A stretch of 64,000 nt of DNA, taken from the NCBI GenBank assembly GCA_001632425.1, contig KV425551.1, positions 204,892 through 268,891 of the forward strand. Reading direction: 5' to 3'. Source of the DNA: Neolentinus lepideus HHB14362 ss-1. Its lineage: Eukaryota > Basidiomycota > Agaricomycetes > Gloeophyllales > Gloeophyllaceae. The position numbers and the translations under genes were made by a program. Under the pieces are notes generated by a model that saw only the letters and a list, made by a program, of their open reading frames with translations, was not told the DNA's origin and did no database searches. How positions within the stretch are numbered: position 1 is the stretch's first letter; every line of letters begins with the position of its first letter. Shown here piece by piece: positions 49,166 to 63,023 of the stretch.

Positions 49166-50271
49166 ATGTCCACACCCGAGAGACAGGAACTTCTCCGCAA
49201 TGCAGTTGCATTTCTCTCCGATCCCAAAGTGTGCCATCTTCTCCGTATTCTTTGATTCTCTGCATGGTAATGTACTAGAACCTTAGACTCAGAGCTCGCC
49301 GCTCGCCCAGCGCATCCAGTTTCTGGAGGCAAAGGGCTTGACAAATGCAGAGATCGAGGATGCCATGAGACAAGCTGCAGCTAACTCAAGTGCTGTGGGT
49401 TCTTATATGCAAAGATATCAAACACAGTACCCTGCATATGGTCCGTCACCATACCCCGTTTACCCTCCGCCCGTCCCACAATGGGATTGGCGGGATTATT
49501 TCGTAAGTGTGCTTCTGTCCACTGGTGTATCTTCTGACTCTTTTCTTAGATCACTGCTGTTGTTTCCGGCACTATTGCCTACGGTGCCATCGCTTTGTTC
49601 AGAGTATGGCGCCGCCCACCCGCTCTGCAGGTCGTAAGCGCTGATATCACGTGATAGAAATACCTCCTCCCTCACCTCCGGCCTCCAAGTTCGACAGCGT
49701 ATGAACAAGACCGCGACGATCTCCAAGCTGCGTTTGACGCAGCCGAGGCAATGCTGAAAGACATCCAGTCTGAAACCGCTGTCGTGAGGGTTGGCATGGA
49801 GGAGACCAAGGCCGAGGTTCTTAAGACGACAGACAAGGTGAACGCTATGGTCCAGGACATTGAAGTTGCGCAATCCAAAGCGAAGGATGAGATGCGGGAA
49901 ATACGTGACGAGGTCCAGAATGTTCGTGAAATGCTACCCAAGGTAATGCTCCGCGCAGACGTCGCCGTTTCACTCCCTGATATCTCTCGCTACAGATGAT
50001 CGACAGAAACAAAGACACACAGCAGCAGTCGTTAGCCGAGCTTCAGCAGGAGCTCAAGTCGCTGAAGGCATTACTCTTAAGTCGGGGTCCTAGCTTCTCA
50101 AGCACACCTGCGTCTCCTTTGCCCTCCCTCACTGGCAAACCTACCATCCCTGCTTGGCAGTTGGCTTCTGGCCCGAGCACATCAACGCCTCCCACCCTCC
50201 CTGACCATGGCTCGTCTTCTGAACCTAGCATCAATAGTAAAGGCAAGGAACTGGATACTCTGTCGTCGTGA
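49166..50271 (+). CDS. PEX14: Peroxisomal docking protein Pex14
   Basis: Forms the docking site for Pex5 cargo receptors on the peroxisome. Exons 49166-49228, 49293-49502, 49550-49603, 49658-49942 and 49996-50271 give 295 residues. The N-terminal Pex5-binding fold (RNAVAFLSDPKSSPLAQRIQ, FLEAKGLTNAEIEDAM) leads to a Tyr/Pro-rich linker and a membrane segment (ITAVVSGTIAYGAIALF) that fills exactly one 54-nt exon. A long coiled coil and a Ser/Pro-rich tail follow. Confidence 0.93.
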
Positions 50272-50766
50272 TGGTCGTCGTACTGTATACCTACCCTCAT
50301 GTATCATATCGTAATATGTGCCATCTCAATATCAAGGCGTATAGGATCGGAACAATAGCCGATTAGATGGTGGAGATATTTGCTCAGTGGCCTGTATATC
50401 CCCGTTGCGCTTGAAGATCGTTCTCGCCCAAGAGATCACTCCTGATCAAGATATATATTTCCACAACTCTTGCATTCTTCTCTTCTGTAGGAGCTGATGC
50501 GCTCCAAAGCCATAATGATTGCGTGGCGTTTAAAACACTGTCCGGCTATGTGCGCCGTCCTGACGCTCGCATCCGATTGGCCTAGCATAAAGGAAAGCGG
50601 TACAGCATGACTTCCTTCAGGAACCCAAATCGAGTGAAATACGGACAAAGGACGTTAGAATGCGGTGTTCTTTTATCAGCAAAGCGTCCGAGACCGGCGC
50701 CTAAAGTTCCTTTCAATCTAGCGAGTCCGTTTCAAAGGCCCTCTCCAATCTGCCTACCAAACCACG
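50272..50766. other. Intergenic
   Basis: About 495 bases between tandem plus-strand genes; AT-rich 3' part of PEX14 and the next promoter. No supported gene. Confidence 0.45.
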
Positions 50767-53700
50767 ATGTTCTCCCTAAATACCCTCTCCGCGCTGTCAT
50801 TCTGGATAGCTATCACTATCACCTTACTCGAGATAATCACCTCTGTGTTTCCGTACATCTTTGGCTCGATTATCGCTGCCCTAGGTGCACGCCACATCCC
50901 ACTCGTCCTCGCAATGAACAATATCCAGACCGCAGACCTGATGATAATATCGCCTATCCTCTGGATGATCTGGGTATATCTCGTTTGGAACTTCTTCGAC
51001 TTATTCCAGACATTCGTCACCACGCCACTGCGCCGAGGGCTCTTGCACAGATGCCGGTCCTGGTACATGGATCACTACATCCTGCCTGACGCCCTCGGGT
51101 GGAAATTACCTAATGGCAAACCTATCCCAAAGCCACACGAGCTTCTAGTCAGGCGTGGTCAATGCATATTCGAGAATTGTAGAGAATTCTTCTCTCACCT
51201 GCCGAGTGGCGTCCCCGTCGTTGCACTGCTTACGCTTGCACACATACGAAATGTTGTCGCCGAACATCCACACATCCGCTATTGGATGCTGTTCGCTGTC
51301 GCAGGTAGCGCGAGCCGGCTCTTGATCGGGATTAGGAGGGGCGAACCGACGCCGGCGGTGTCCAGTCCGACTTGGTCGCATTTGACGCGAGGTACGCCAC
51401 ACGCATGTCTGGACCAAATCTTGACGTTAACATTATGTCGACTTTAGATAAAGCTATTACAAGTCAGAAGGACAAGGTACAACACCCCTTCGTCCCTAAC
51501 AAGGGCAAACCGTTGTTCTATAATGTTGAGTTCAACCCAGCGTAAGTGTGCTGTGCCCATATAGTGTCCCATTATTGAGCTTCAATGTCTGTAACTAGGA
51601 GGATCGTGTATTCATTGCCTAGAAACTATGGTAAGTAGACAAGGGAGTGTGGTTTCGGAAAGAGTAATGATTTATTTCCTCAGGTTGGAGGCCGGAAATT
51701 ACTCCCACCAAGAAGATACCTGGCTCACCTGATCTCAGGACGGAACAGAGGGAAGAATTGAACAGATTGTCTCCAACACCACAACGAGCTCCAATAAGAG
51801 AGTCATTATTGAGCTCTGGGACGAAAGCTCGCGAGAACACCTCAACGAGCATGCCATCGGGGACCAGCCAGCTTATGCCCGAAGCAATGACCTCGGTATT
51901 GGGGGAGAAAGTAACTACGGCGCCCACCACGGAGTCTTTACTCCGCAGAGGTAACACCAAGTCCGCATTGCTGCACCCCACCGAAATACGATCCACTGTG
52001 CAGAAAGCAAGTAGTGCTAGGGCTTCTTCATCCGTAGCAGATGGACAACCAAAGGCAACAGTGACATTGCCCCATCCCAAATCGGTGGCTCGGGGTCAAG
52101 TCCCAGACGTTTGTCAGCAACCATCACTGGCGACAGAGGCGAAGGGTTCCACCTCTCCAGCGCTCGCACAGCGACAGATGGAGGCAGTCTCGGCTGAGAT
52201 GAACAAAAGTGTTCTGCGGCGTAGCCAGCTGTCTTCCGCAAGCGATAGAGCCACAGTCACGCCACAAATGCGCTTGGCTGCAGGTACCCTCAACCATGCG
52301 ACGCATGTCCCATTATTCGCCTTAGCATCCCGCGCGACACCGATTCAGAGTGGATTGCCGTATCCGCTTGTACTGTCTTCATCGCAGAAGCCTATTGCGT
52401 CCGTGAGAAATAACAGTCTGAAGAAGATGTCGGTAGATGATATAGACGTGATTATGGCAGATGCGACGGCACTTGACAGTGATGCAATGGACATAGATAT
52501 GGTGCAGTCGTCTGTCGAGATTCAGGCATGGGTCGAAGGGGACTACCCCATGGGTGAGACCGTGGACGAGACAATGTGCGACCTGGATGCACTGCCTGAA
52601 CCGACGGATTCGGAGGCACAGAAGACCGAACCAATTAAGCAGGACGACAGAAGTCAAGTTCCGATAACTACCAGACCAGCGGCATCCTCTAAGTCACAGC
52701 AGAAAGAGGCGCAGACTGATGCAGCCCATCCTCTGGCATCAACAAGTCCAGGCGCAGCTTTATCAACGGGACTTCAGGGTGGCGTTGCCGGACCTCAGAT
52801 AGCCATAGAGTCGGCGGCGCCTACTAGTTCATCGGTTCCCGCATCGCATACTGAGCCCAAAGAGGATTTGGCTGCGCGAGAAGGTGCTGGACGAGTTCAG
52901 ACTGTGACGTTTTCAGCAGCTCCGGTCCGGGCTGAGCGCGACGAAGATCAACCGCAGGCAACGATCAGTGCCGCGCCATCCCCGTCAGTTTCAGTGTTGC
53001 ACGAGTCAGGACAGCAGAATGTTGTGGGCGGAGTCCAAGCAACATCTAATCCAGGGGTCCCTTCTTTGGCCGCAGAGTCGAAGGTGGATGTTCCAGAAAG
53101 GAAGGACCACGTAACCACATTCCAGTTTCCAGTGGAGATTTCGTCTGCTCCCGACTTACAATCAATATCCTCTGCCAGCTCGGAAACAGCACCCATAGTT
53201 CGACTCCCAACTGGTAGAATACAGTCCTCGCCAGCTCCAGTGTCCCAGAAGAAGCCTTCCCCGACACAGGAAAGTGCGCCCCGAACCAGGGTGCCGATTG
53301 TACCTCCACCGTCTTCGTCTACCTCGGAGTCCCCGCCAGTAGCTTCGGCGTCGGACAGCGTAGGTGAACTTCCAAAAGTTCCTGTCCTAGCAACAGCTTG
53401 TTCGGCGTCAACTTCTGAGGTAGTGCCATCATCGTCTCCAGATCCTGCATCCATCCCACTACCGGCCAACGCGGTGACACCTTCAGCGGCTCTAGAGCCG
53501 TCAATGCTGAGTGTCTCAGCAACTTCTTTATCTTCAAGTTCCACGGTCATGCCATCGAATCTTCTGGATCCTGTATCGAATCTGCTAGCGGTCCACCTGC
53601 AAGGGTATTCATCGGCTCTAGTACCACCAGTGTCACAGGCCAGCGTAGACCAAACTGCAACATCTTCATGGCCTCTACCAGTCGTGCCATCAATTCCTCC

Positions 53701-55884
53701 TGATCCAGCACCTACCCTGCTATCCGCTAGCCCATTGACGCCTTCCCTGGCTCCAGAACTCGGACATGACTCTTCGCTTGCCAGAAATTGCGTAGACCCT
53801 ATTCGAGAACCCATCAGTCGTCCATCTCTGTCTGTGTCCCCGCCACCGTCGCAAGATAGGTCTTCGATAGCTCTAGATGTCGCAAAAGACGCTGAGAGTC
53901 AAGGTCGGGGGCCCACCAATCAAGCCTTGTCTCCATCAGCTCTGGACTTCTTAGACAGCGCTTCCCTAACTGGTGGACGCCTTGGAAACGGTACAGAACA
54001 ACTTCACGTCCTATCTGGTCCAGCCGCAAGTCCTGCCGTGTCTTCGCCACCTCCGGAGCCCGAAGAAGTGGCGGAGAATCGCGTAGGTCCAATCCACAAA
54101 CCTACCCACGGCCCAGTATCTTCGTCCGCACCACAGTTGCAAGACAATACCTCGACGGTTATCGACGCTGTACCAGATGCAGACCTGGAACAGTTGCTCG
54201 CTGAGCCATTTGTGTCTTCATCAGTACCGGAGTCCATGGACTGCTCTTTTCCAGCTGATCAAGTTCCAGAAGACACTGTAGAACCTCTTTGGGACCCACT
54301 TGGCCTAGGCACAGCGACTATTGAAGGTATGGATGCACCGACGATAGCGAGAGATTCAGCAGTTGTAGGAAATGCCGCGGAGCAACTCCAGGGGCGTAGT
54401 GATCAAGTCATTTCTCCGTCAGGACCTGGGCAGCAGAAATTTCATTTGGTATTTGATGAACTGGCAGGTCCGCCTGCAAGCAGGAATGGTTCAGTGCAAT
54501 CTTCTCTGATCACAGAGCCAGCTTCCCAACCCTGGGTACTGCAGCCTATCATTGCGTCTGGAGGCCAGAGTAGCTCCACAACTTCATCTGAGCTTGCCAA
54601 GGCGGTCCAAAACAAGTATTCTCCCGGGATGACGGCTCCGAGTGCAGCTTCCGGAGGAGCCAACTCCGTCGCAAATACGGGATCTAGTATTTGGAGGGGC
54701 AAACAAAAGGCACTTGATCCGTTTGAGGAGGTCGATTGGGGTTTGAGTGACGAGGAATATGAGCAGCCTATGATGGCAGAGTCATCACTAGACACGGTAG
54801 GAGACATCAACGAATGCGGCGCCAGAGGGGAAGTGGTAAGACAAATGGCAGGACAAGGTCAATCTCACACAGAAGCAACGGATAATAAAACAACCATGCT
54901 CACAGAAATTCTGCGTCAATCTCCAGCAAGTCCTCGACCATCCGCCCCTCCCGAACCCACATCAACACCACAAGTTACTCCCTTTTCAGAGCGTTACCCC
55001 TCCAAGAAGGAAGTAACGCGAGAAGTCGATCAGTTCGGGACTCTTCAGGTCTTTGCGTCCCAAGATGATCAGGCCGGACTTCGCGTGACTCCAATAACAG
55101 TAAGTGTTTCCAGGTTAACTTCCTTCACCTTCCCTAATCAGCTCTGAAGATTGGCATGAACGAGGCCAGTGGATTGAGAACTGCATATCCAGCCACAGAC
55201 CACAAGATGCAATATGTATTCCAGCATTCCCAGGTTCCAACAAGTTACGATGGTCTCGGTGACTTCAGCAGTTCCGCGCAATCATCCTCACAGGTGGGCC
55301 ACCATACAGCGGAGATGAACTTGAATACTAGTTCGATCGATGATTCGGTAATCGATCCGCAATTGCGAAACATGTCTGCAGGACCAGGCTGGATATCTTG
55401 TGTTAGTCAACAGACAGTGATGGCCTCTGATAATTCAGCATACCAGGAATTCCTGGCAGGAGATGAACGTTCACTAATATGTGGCTATCAGGGATATTCC
55501 AATGGTGTCAGCGGTCAGGGGAACTCTGGAGCACCACCGCAGGAGCTTGAAGACTCATGGCAGGCCCGCGAGGCCGATCGTGAAGGAGGACACAGTAGCC
55601 CGTACACCTCAGTCGCAATGGAGGGCAATCCTGGGAGTATAATCGGAGAGGGTGAAGGAGCAAGTATGAGTATGTCCACTCCGGGTCCTTCACACAGGCA
55701 AGGGTTGTTTGGCGACATATTCACGCCCCCGCTTGACGAGAAACTCGCGCGACCAAGGCGCCCCCTTCCCAAACGAACTCAAAAACCTGAGCCAACGGAC
55801 TCGGACGCGAAGGCGAAGGTGAAGGCGAAGGCGGAGCTACGTCGATCGGCGCACGAGTGGGCAAAAGAACTTGATCCGCTTTGA
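50767..55884 (+). CDS. Large membrane/disordered hypothetical protein
   Basis: Exons 50767-51391, 51448-51541, 51599-51630, 51684-55099 and 55150-55884 give 1633 residues. The first 210 residues hold at least two strong membrane helices (SFWIAITITLLEIITSVFPY and SPILWMIWVYLVWNFFDLF) and two weaker ones. A conserved-looking segment HPFVPNKGKPLFYNVEFNPA follows. The remaining 1350 residues are Ser/Pro/Ala-rich low-complexity sequence in one 3.4-kb exon, with a Lys/Arg-rich end. I recognise no family. It may be a nuclear-envelope or ER anchor with a long tail, but that is only inference from architecture. Confidence 0.7.
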
Positions 55885-56216
55885 ACGACGGTGTGATGGC
55901 TCAAACGGAAGGCAACGAACAAACGCTCGTTAACGATGCGGGTCTTGACAGTACTGTCAGGGTGGGTAAAGACGAGGGTACGAGTCCAGCAGCTTGACGA
56001 GGGGGTCTAACAGCCTTAGACTTTACTGTGGTTTGCTTGATATGGTATATTTAGTAACACAGCCACGTGTGGCCACGCGCCCTAATGCACAATGTATTGC
56101 ACGCCTTGTTAGCTTGTTGCTTACCTGTATGCAGCTGGCAGCTTGGTTTCCTTGAGCTGGGGCCGAGTACTTGAGGTTCCAAGAATCCAATTTGTGTTGA
56201 TAATCTGTTCCGGCCC
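55885..56216. other. Intergenic
   Basis: About 330 bases between tandem genes; no supported gene. It should hold the IMH1 promoter. Confidence 0.45.
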
Positions 56217-59171
56217 ATGTTCTCCCAATTTCGACAAGCTGTTGAGAACCTCGCTCAGCCAGTTCGTCGTTCCTCCCAAGACTTCAATGATGAAGAACAC
56301 CGGCGCTCCAGTTCACTAGATACTCAAAGCCTCCGCCAGTCGCTGTCCTTACCATCTGGCCAATTAGCTGAGTCGGCACTAGAGAACCTTAGAAAATCCC
56401 TAACCTCACAACGCGCTGGAGCGGGTGCCACCTCGCCTCCTCCGGGTAATCAGCCTCCCAGGCGCCGGCCTAACCTAGAGGAACGGCTAAAAGCCACTTT
56501 CATCGTTGGGGATGTTTCAAACAGCACCAGTCCTTCATCTGGTACTAGAGTCTCTACACCGGTCCCCGTATCCAACCATACTACATCTCCGGGCTCTACT
56601 CCCTTGCCCGATTCACCCTCGCACTCGCCAAGAAGCTCCCTAGATATCCGTCAGGATGATGCTGCAGCTGCTCCACCTTCAACTTCTATAGCGTTTTCGA
56701 CCTCTGAGCCGTCTCCTGTGCCGAAGGAGGATGCATTTGTGCACGGCCTGACCGAGGCTCAATACGAGGACAGATTTCCTGAAGCTGACGTACCGCTTCC
56801 ATCTGATTCACCAGTGCCGGACACTACCCAAGAAGAGCACAAACCGGCCGAAGAACTGCCATCAACGGAGATCGAACAACTACTGTCTAGTGGAGTGCAT
56901 TCAGACGATGGGGAAGTCGCTGTTACGGAGCTGCTCTCGGAGGGAGAACCGGTCGAAACCACCGTACCCTCAGAGACAACTACCAATGGGGTGGAAGTGG
57001 ACTCTTTACGGGAAAGATTGAAGCTGGTGGAGCAACGTTTTGCCGGTGGGTTGCGATATATGCAGTGGGGTTACTATTGGTTGTTTATACAAGAATATAC
57101 AGATGTATCTACCTCATTCAAACGATTACAAACGGAGAAGCTTGCGGCTGATCGTGTATTGAAAGAGTTCACCCCTCTGGAGAGTTTGAAGGATGCTGAG
57201 GACTTACGGGATTTCTTGCAAAACAACAAATCGCAAGCTGAAGTATGGATTGTAAAATCTCGTTCCTATGAAAGACTGATTGGCTGTAGATGGCCCAAGC
57301 CGAGATCAGACGCCTGAATGGCAGTATAGCACGTAAGCGTTACAGCCCAGTTAAGTCGATGTAAGCCAGCTCTGAACGTCTTGTAGGTCAAGACGAGCGT
57401 CTGCAAGAGCTGCGAGACACTCATCGTCTTGAGTCCGCTTCTCAAATCGACCTGATTGATCAACTGCGGAAACAGCTCACTGAAACAGAGACACTCCTCA
57501 AAGCTTCACAAAACTCTAACTCTACTCTAGAGGAGAATCTAACCAGCCGCAGAGCTGAAGTCACACAGCTTCAGGCCGAGGTCGAGAAGATCAATACGTC
57601 TGTTAAGGAGGAAGAAGAAAAGCGCGTGAAAGCTGTCAGTCTGTTGAAGACTGTGCGTCAGAAACTGGTGAAGGCTGAGAAGGATAGGGAAGATGCCGTA
57701 AAGGAGGTGACGCAATTGCAAGCTAGAGAGAAGGAGGAGAAGGAGAGGGCCGAAGCGGAGAAGAAGAAACTAAGAGAGCAGATTGAGGAAGCAAATGCAG
57801 AGCGAGAGCGGGCACTAAATGGACTCAAGAGCCAGTTTGACCGGGAGGTCGCGCTTCTGAAGGATAGACAGGAAAAAGACATCAACGCACTCCGTGGCCA
57901 ATTCGAACTTGAATCTGTAACAGCCAGGGTGTGTGTAACCCTTTGTTATGTGGACCAGACTGACGTCGCGAGGACAGAGTCTGTACGAGCAAGAGCTTTC
58001 TCGGAAGATCGCAACGATCTCTTCATTGGAGAATACCGTTCAGACGCTGAGGTCTGAGAAAGATCACTTCTTTGACCAGCTACAAATGCGGCAGGCTGAG
58101 GTTGAATCCACTCAAGGGCAACTTGAGATCCTTCAGAATCAGAACACGGAGTATCAGTACCAGCTTCGGGAGCTGAATGAACGCATTGGCCTTCTGAATG
58201 AGGAGCTAGCCGAAGCTCGTCGTGAGCAAGACATTCGTGCGAGAGGCACCTTCACCTCAGCGGAGGAAGTGGCCCAGCTATTGTCCAGCACGGAAGCGAA
58301 GTACGAGTCTAGGATTTCTGATCTACGGCGTACAGTCGCTGCTCTGGAGAAAGAGCGTGACGAGTCTGAATCGGACTGGAGCAGGAAGCTCAGGGAAAAG
58401 TCGAAGGAGATCGAGGCCCTTAAGAAGATCGTGGATTCATCGTCACGAAGTAGGGATGAGAGGGCCGGTGTGGAGGACAATCTCAAGGCTGAAGCTGTCC
58501 GATTGAAGATAGAGGTGACCTCGTATCAGAAACAGATCGCACAACTTCAGAAAGCCGTCGAGAAAACCGAGGAGGCAGAGGTAGGTATTGTGACTACTAT
58601 TCGTTGTACGGGTACCCTGAACTTGCGGTCCTTTTCCCTAGGACGCTGACAGACAGAGGGTTAGAGAACTGCAGACCCAAATATCCGTCTTGCAGAAGCA
58701 AGTAGAGGAGTTCACAGGCCGAGAAGCTCAGCTCCGGGCCAGTAATAAGGTATGTGCAAACACTCTGTTGGTGTAGAACATAGTTCTCATTCTCAGCCAG
58801 ACTCTACGCGAAGAACTACGCAAAGTGCAATCCTCGGCCGCCTTGTTGGAGAAACAGCGGAATCCCGGAGTCGGCTACTGGAGTTCGCGTCAAGAAGACG
58901 GACGCCGGTCAACAACTTCCCTGTCAGAGACAAACGGATCACGACCCTCTTCGCGCGGTGTTCCTACTGATGACGAGGAGGTCAACCTGGAGTATTTACG
59001 AAACGTCGTTCTTCAGTTCCTGGAACACAAGGAAATGAGGGTGAGCTTTCTCTTGACTTTCACTTCCGATGGGAGACACTCATGACTGTCTAGCCTCAAC
59101 TCGTACGGGTCCTGTCCACTATTTTGCGTTTCACACCGCAGGAGACGCGTAGACTGGTTGCTAAAGTTTAG
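56217..59171 (+). CDS. IMH1: GRIP-domain golgin, Imh1 type
   Basis: Trans-Golgi tether recruited by Arl1. Eight exons (56217-57045, 57103-57242, 57290-57332, 57387-57928, 57978-58580, 58642-58749, 58801-59040, 59094-59171) give 860 residues. The N-terminal MFSQFRQAVENLAQP begins an amphipathic, tether-like start, then 200 disordered residues and a coiled coil of about 500. The C-terminus is a GRIP domain: NLEYLRNVVLQFLEHKEMRP with the Arl1-contacting Tyr820, then LVRVLSTILRFTPQETRRLV. Identity from the GRIP domain is clear. Confidence 0.92.
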
Positions 59172-59418
59172 GACTTTTAGTATTATTCCGCCATCTAATC
59201 TCTCCGTAGCAATAGCTCGATACCCATGATATATAGTGTACCTCGGTGCCATCTAGGGAAGTAATCGCTCTCTGTCGTATGCTGTGCCAATCACGTGGTT
59301 GATCGCGCGGGCGTGATTACGCCACAATGCGCCGCCTACATATCTGGGCCGTTACAGTCGTTCGGACCTGCCAGTCCATTCTTTCCACAGTCTGACTCCT
59401 TGCTGTTCGCTGTGAGTC

Positions 59419-62400
59419 ATGTCACTTGTGGAATTGACTCGCAATTCGTTCCAGAGTGGTATCTCTGCTGCAAAAGTGTGTTCTTCCGATTCATTGCTGT
59501 TGCATGAAACTAAGGCATCAACGATAGTGGGCTAACCTCGTCCGCTTACTGATATCGAAAGAGCCTAGTAGCAGTGGAATGAGCAACTTTGGCGCGGAGA
59601 TCAGTAGTTCGTCGAGATTCTCTTGAGCAAATGTCCTGTCTCAAGTCTGACATACTGCACGTCAGATTCTGTCCTCTTGCTTCTGCGATCATATCCGGGA
59701 GATCCTATGCTGCAAGATTATCTCAAACGGGCTATCGAAGAGAAACTGATCCCAGTCCATACCTTCATATCCACCTTCCTCTCCGCGGCCCAGTCCACCG
59801 AATTACACAATTCCGCCACACTAGATATGCTATGTCGGATTGCCCTCGATGCTCACTATTCCTCCGGATTACCTCCTATAGGTTCTGTCATACCTCATAA
59901 CGAGTCATCTATTGTTATCTTGGGTACTGTTCAAGAAGCCTTGGGTCTATTGCGTACTGCGAGCAATCTGCCCATGTCGCATTACCATCAACTTACCACA
60001 TCAGCCTCTGAACTGGTCATACTCCTCCTTTCCTGCGTTACAGACATGTCTCAGGTTTCGACGGCGCAAGCGATAATGCATTTCCACGATGTCAACGATA
60101 TGCTCCAGAATATACAGCTTAATCCGGATGTCAGACGAGTCCTAGAGACATTCGCAGTGTCTCTAAGTCTTTTGATTGGGGATGATCAGAAAGCTGCCCG
60201 AGAAGCCCAACTTATGCATGCACTGCAGCTGGCACTAGGCAAAGATATTCTTGGCCCGAATTCTGATACTGACATCGTGACCTGCAGCTTGATGTTTCAC
60301 TATTTCGTAAGTTCAACCGTCTCTCTGAAGACCTCGCTCAGAACCTTTTATCAGATGTCTTGTAGGGGCCACGAATTTGGTGCTGGAAATACCGCTAATG
60401 TGACCGCCATATTCATTCGGACTCTGCGCTCCACGACGTGGACACCGCAGGTATTCTACACGCAGTTACTCCTCTCAGCAGTGACTTGCCTTGCACAAGC
60501 CTCCTCATCTGGTACTGAGAAACGTTCTGCCATCTTGTGGAGAGCCTTCGTTGCAGCCCGAGTGGGTAAACTCACGTTTTGCCTTGTGTTCGCTGGGTCT
60601 GACAAAGTATCTTAGCTTCCACGGGTTCTGGCTCATTTTCAGTCCCATGATCATACCGAAGGCGCAGATTGGGTACCAGCCAATAATTTGTCGTTCTGTG
60701 CCAGGATTTGATATCTCCTTGAATTCAGCGTTCAGCACTGCAATTCGCATTGACGTCTCTATTTCAAAGGGCTAGTCTTCTGGCTCAGTGTGACAACGTG
60801 AATTTCAATGGGTTCGACACTGAGAGCGAAGGAATGGAATCGTAAGATATTCAAATGTCCAGGTCTGCTCCGAGCTGAAGCTCTCCGCAGATCTCGACTA
60901 TTCGCCCGTGATTTCTTGCAACAGTTGGTCGCGGAAGGCTTGCTTGATTCCACGTTTGCTTCGAATCTTGATCAAGGCCTTTTAAACGACAATTTCCCCA
61001 AACTCGTTGTCGAAGCAGAAGAAAACGGCATGAACCTTGAGGTGCGAGAAACGAACATACGACGGTCATGCCTTCTGAACCATACGACAGCATTACATCG
61101 AATCCAAAGTCATGGCAGTTGTCGACGATCCCAGCACCAATGCTTTCGTCGAGAAGGTTTGCCAGGACCCATCTTGCCAGGCAGCCTTCGCTGAAGTCAT
61201 CTATCGCGTGAGCTTCAAAACGGACCATTCAATCGTCTCCCTACTCCTTGTTTACATTCGCATCTAGCGTTTCTGCACCTTCGCAATCTCATTGGAAACA
61301 GAGGGGTTGAGTCATCTCTGCAAGGTCTTGTACACTCATCCGATCGCGCTCGACCTGGTGTCTTTGCACTGCAAGATGTCCGACATGGTGGCGCATGCCT
61401 TAGTGCTCTTCGAGGACTATGACTGCGAGACTGTTGGTCCGTATCCCTTCGTCTAATACAGTCGTTGTCCTGACAGCCTTGTCAAGGTGATCCACAGACA
61501 GCTGTGAGCCATCTTGGAGATGTCGTCCTGTTCCTACATTCTGCTGTGGCTCAGTTTCAGGTAATTCTACTTACGCTCGGCTGGGCGGTTTTGCCTCATA
61601 GCAGTCTCTATAGATCAATGGACATCAATTTAAGCTCAAAGAGCGGGTCTTACGCCTAGACTTCTTGTCAGCTCTCCCAATCCAGCAGGTTCACCAGTTG
61701 ACTAAGGAGGAGTTCCATGCTTTCAACGCTTGGTTCAAAACTCTTTTTGACAGCAACGGCGAGGGTATCGAAGACACTATCCTGAGGTGTGCCAATATAG
61801 CTGATCATCGTCAACAATGCTGACTCGCAAAAGATCCACTCGTCCGAAGGTACTGCTGCGGCTAGCGCCAGTTCTCTTCTTGCATGCTATCACCGTCCAT
61901 ACTCAAAATCAAATGGACAAGGAAGTTTTCAGTAACGGTGTCTTTTATTTCCTTGGCCCTCTGTTACACTGGACTCTAGTCGGCGTGGTGAAAGTTCTTT
62001 TGATCGAGATCCAGCAGAAAGGGTAATCATCCCAACTCGACACTTAAATATCAAAGACTTACGTGTTTGTAGCTTCCAAGCGCTGGCACATCTAGAGGCG
62101 CTTCAGACACTACTCAGATCTTCAACGTGTCCACAGCCAGTTCTGCGTCTCTGCAGTCCTAATATATTACGCCTCTTCGCGACCCCACTGGCGCGGAACG
62201 CTGCCAAAGCAGCAGATATCGATCTGGAAGCTATAATCCAGCTGGCCACTTTCGCGATTGGCCCACTAGGACGAAGTACGCCTTATTGTTCCCTGCACAT
62301 GCCAATGTCTGATCCAAAGGTTCCAAGCCCCAACACAGGGACATACAGACTTGAACCGAGCTCTTCCCTGGGTGGACCAATCAAGAAGTGTCATTAGAGA

Positions 62401-62923
62401 ATGTTTGACAGTGGCCCGTAACGGGAAAGCACCCGCATTGGACATCGATCGATGCCTCCTCATTTTACCACCGGTCAAATTCTTGCACCTGCTGTGGTCC
62501 GAGCTCTTAGTCGCAGCTTATGAGGGTTCCATTGAAGTCTGTCGACGCGTCGCGACTTACGCTCTTACGATGCCCCGATCTTCCAACTCGCCGCCCTTGA
62601 TGCCGATATTCCTGCACGTAGTTTTGCCGTCGCTGATCATATCTATCGACCAGCAGCCGCCAGCTAACCAAGGCATGGCGCTCGAGCTGTTGGTTTCTGT
62701 CATTTCATATACTCTTACCGCATCGCTCCATACGGAATGGGCGCTGCATACCGTCTGTGGCGACGACCGTCCAGTGCTCGGACAATCAACGGCAGGTATG
62801 GCAAAACGCCTGTCAAACGAGCTGCGCCGGAAGAGTAGTCCCACCGCTGAAATCGTTGCACATCGCTTGGGATCTGCTTCGTCATTTGTAGCGAATTTCC
62901 CAATGTTTGTGCTGGATTCATGA
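59419..62923 (+). CDS. MED5: Mediator subunit 5
   Basis: Tail subunit of the RNA polymerase II Mediator. Fourteen exons (59419-59475, 59528-59603, 59666-60306, 60355-60561, 60616-60672, 60729-60841, 60891-61041, 61091-61207, 61268-61436, 61487-61560, 61614-61786, 61834-62022, 62073-62275, 62328-62923) give 940 residues. Family patterns are LTRNSFQSGISAAKWANLVR, LLLLRSYPGD, HYHQLTTSASELVILLLSCV, SHLGDVVLFLHSAVAQF and ARNGKAPALDIDRCLLILPP. Several introns end AAG and were placed by frame and family; these ends are less sure. Its end is convergent with the zinc transporter. Confidence 0.8.
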
Positions 62924-63023
62924 TAGATGGGGTGTATTAATGATACTAGGGAGGGCGAGATGGTATCGATACAGAGAGCGTGCTACGGATTAAAGGTCAC
63001 GGAAATCCAGGAGAAATCACAAA

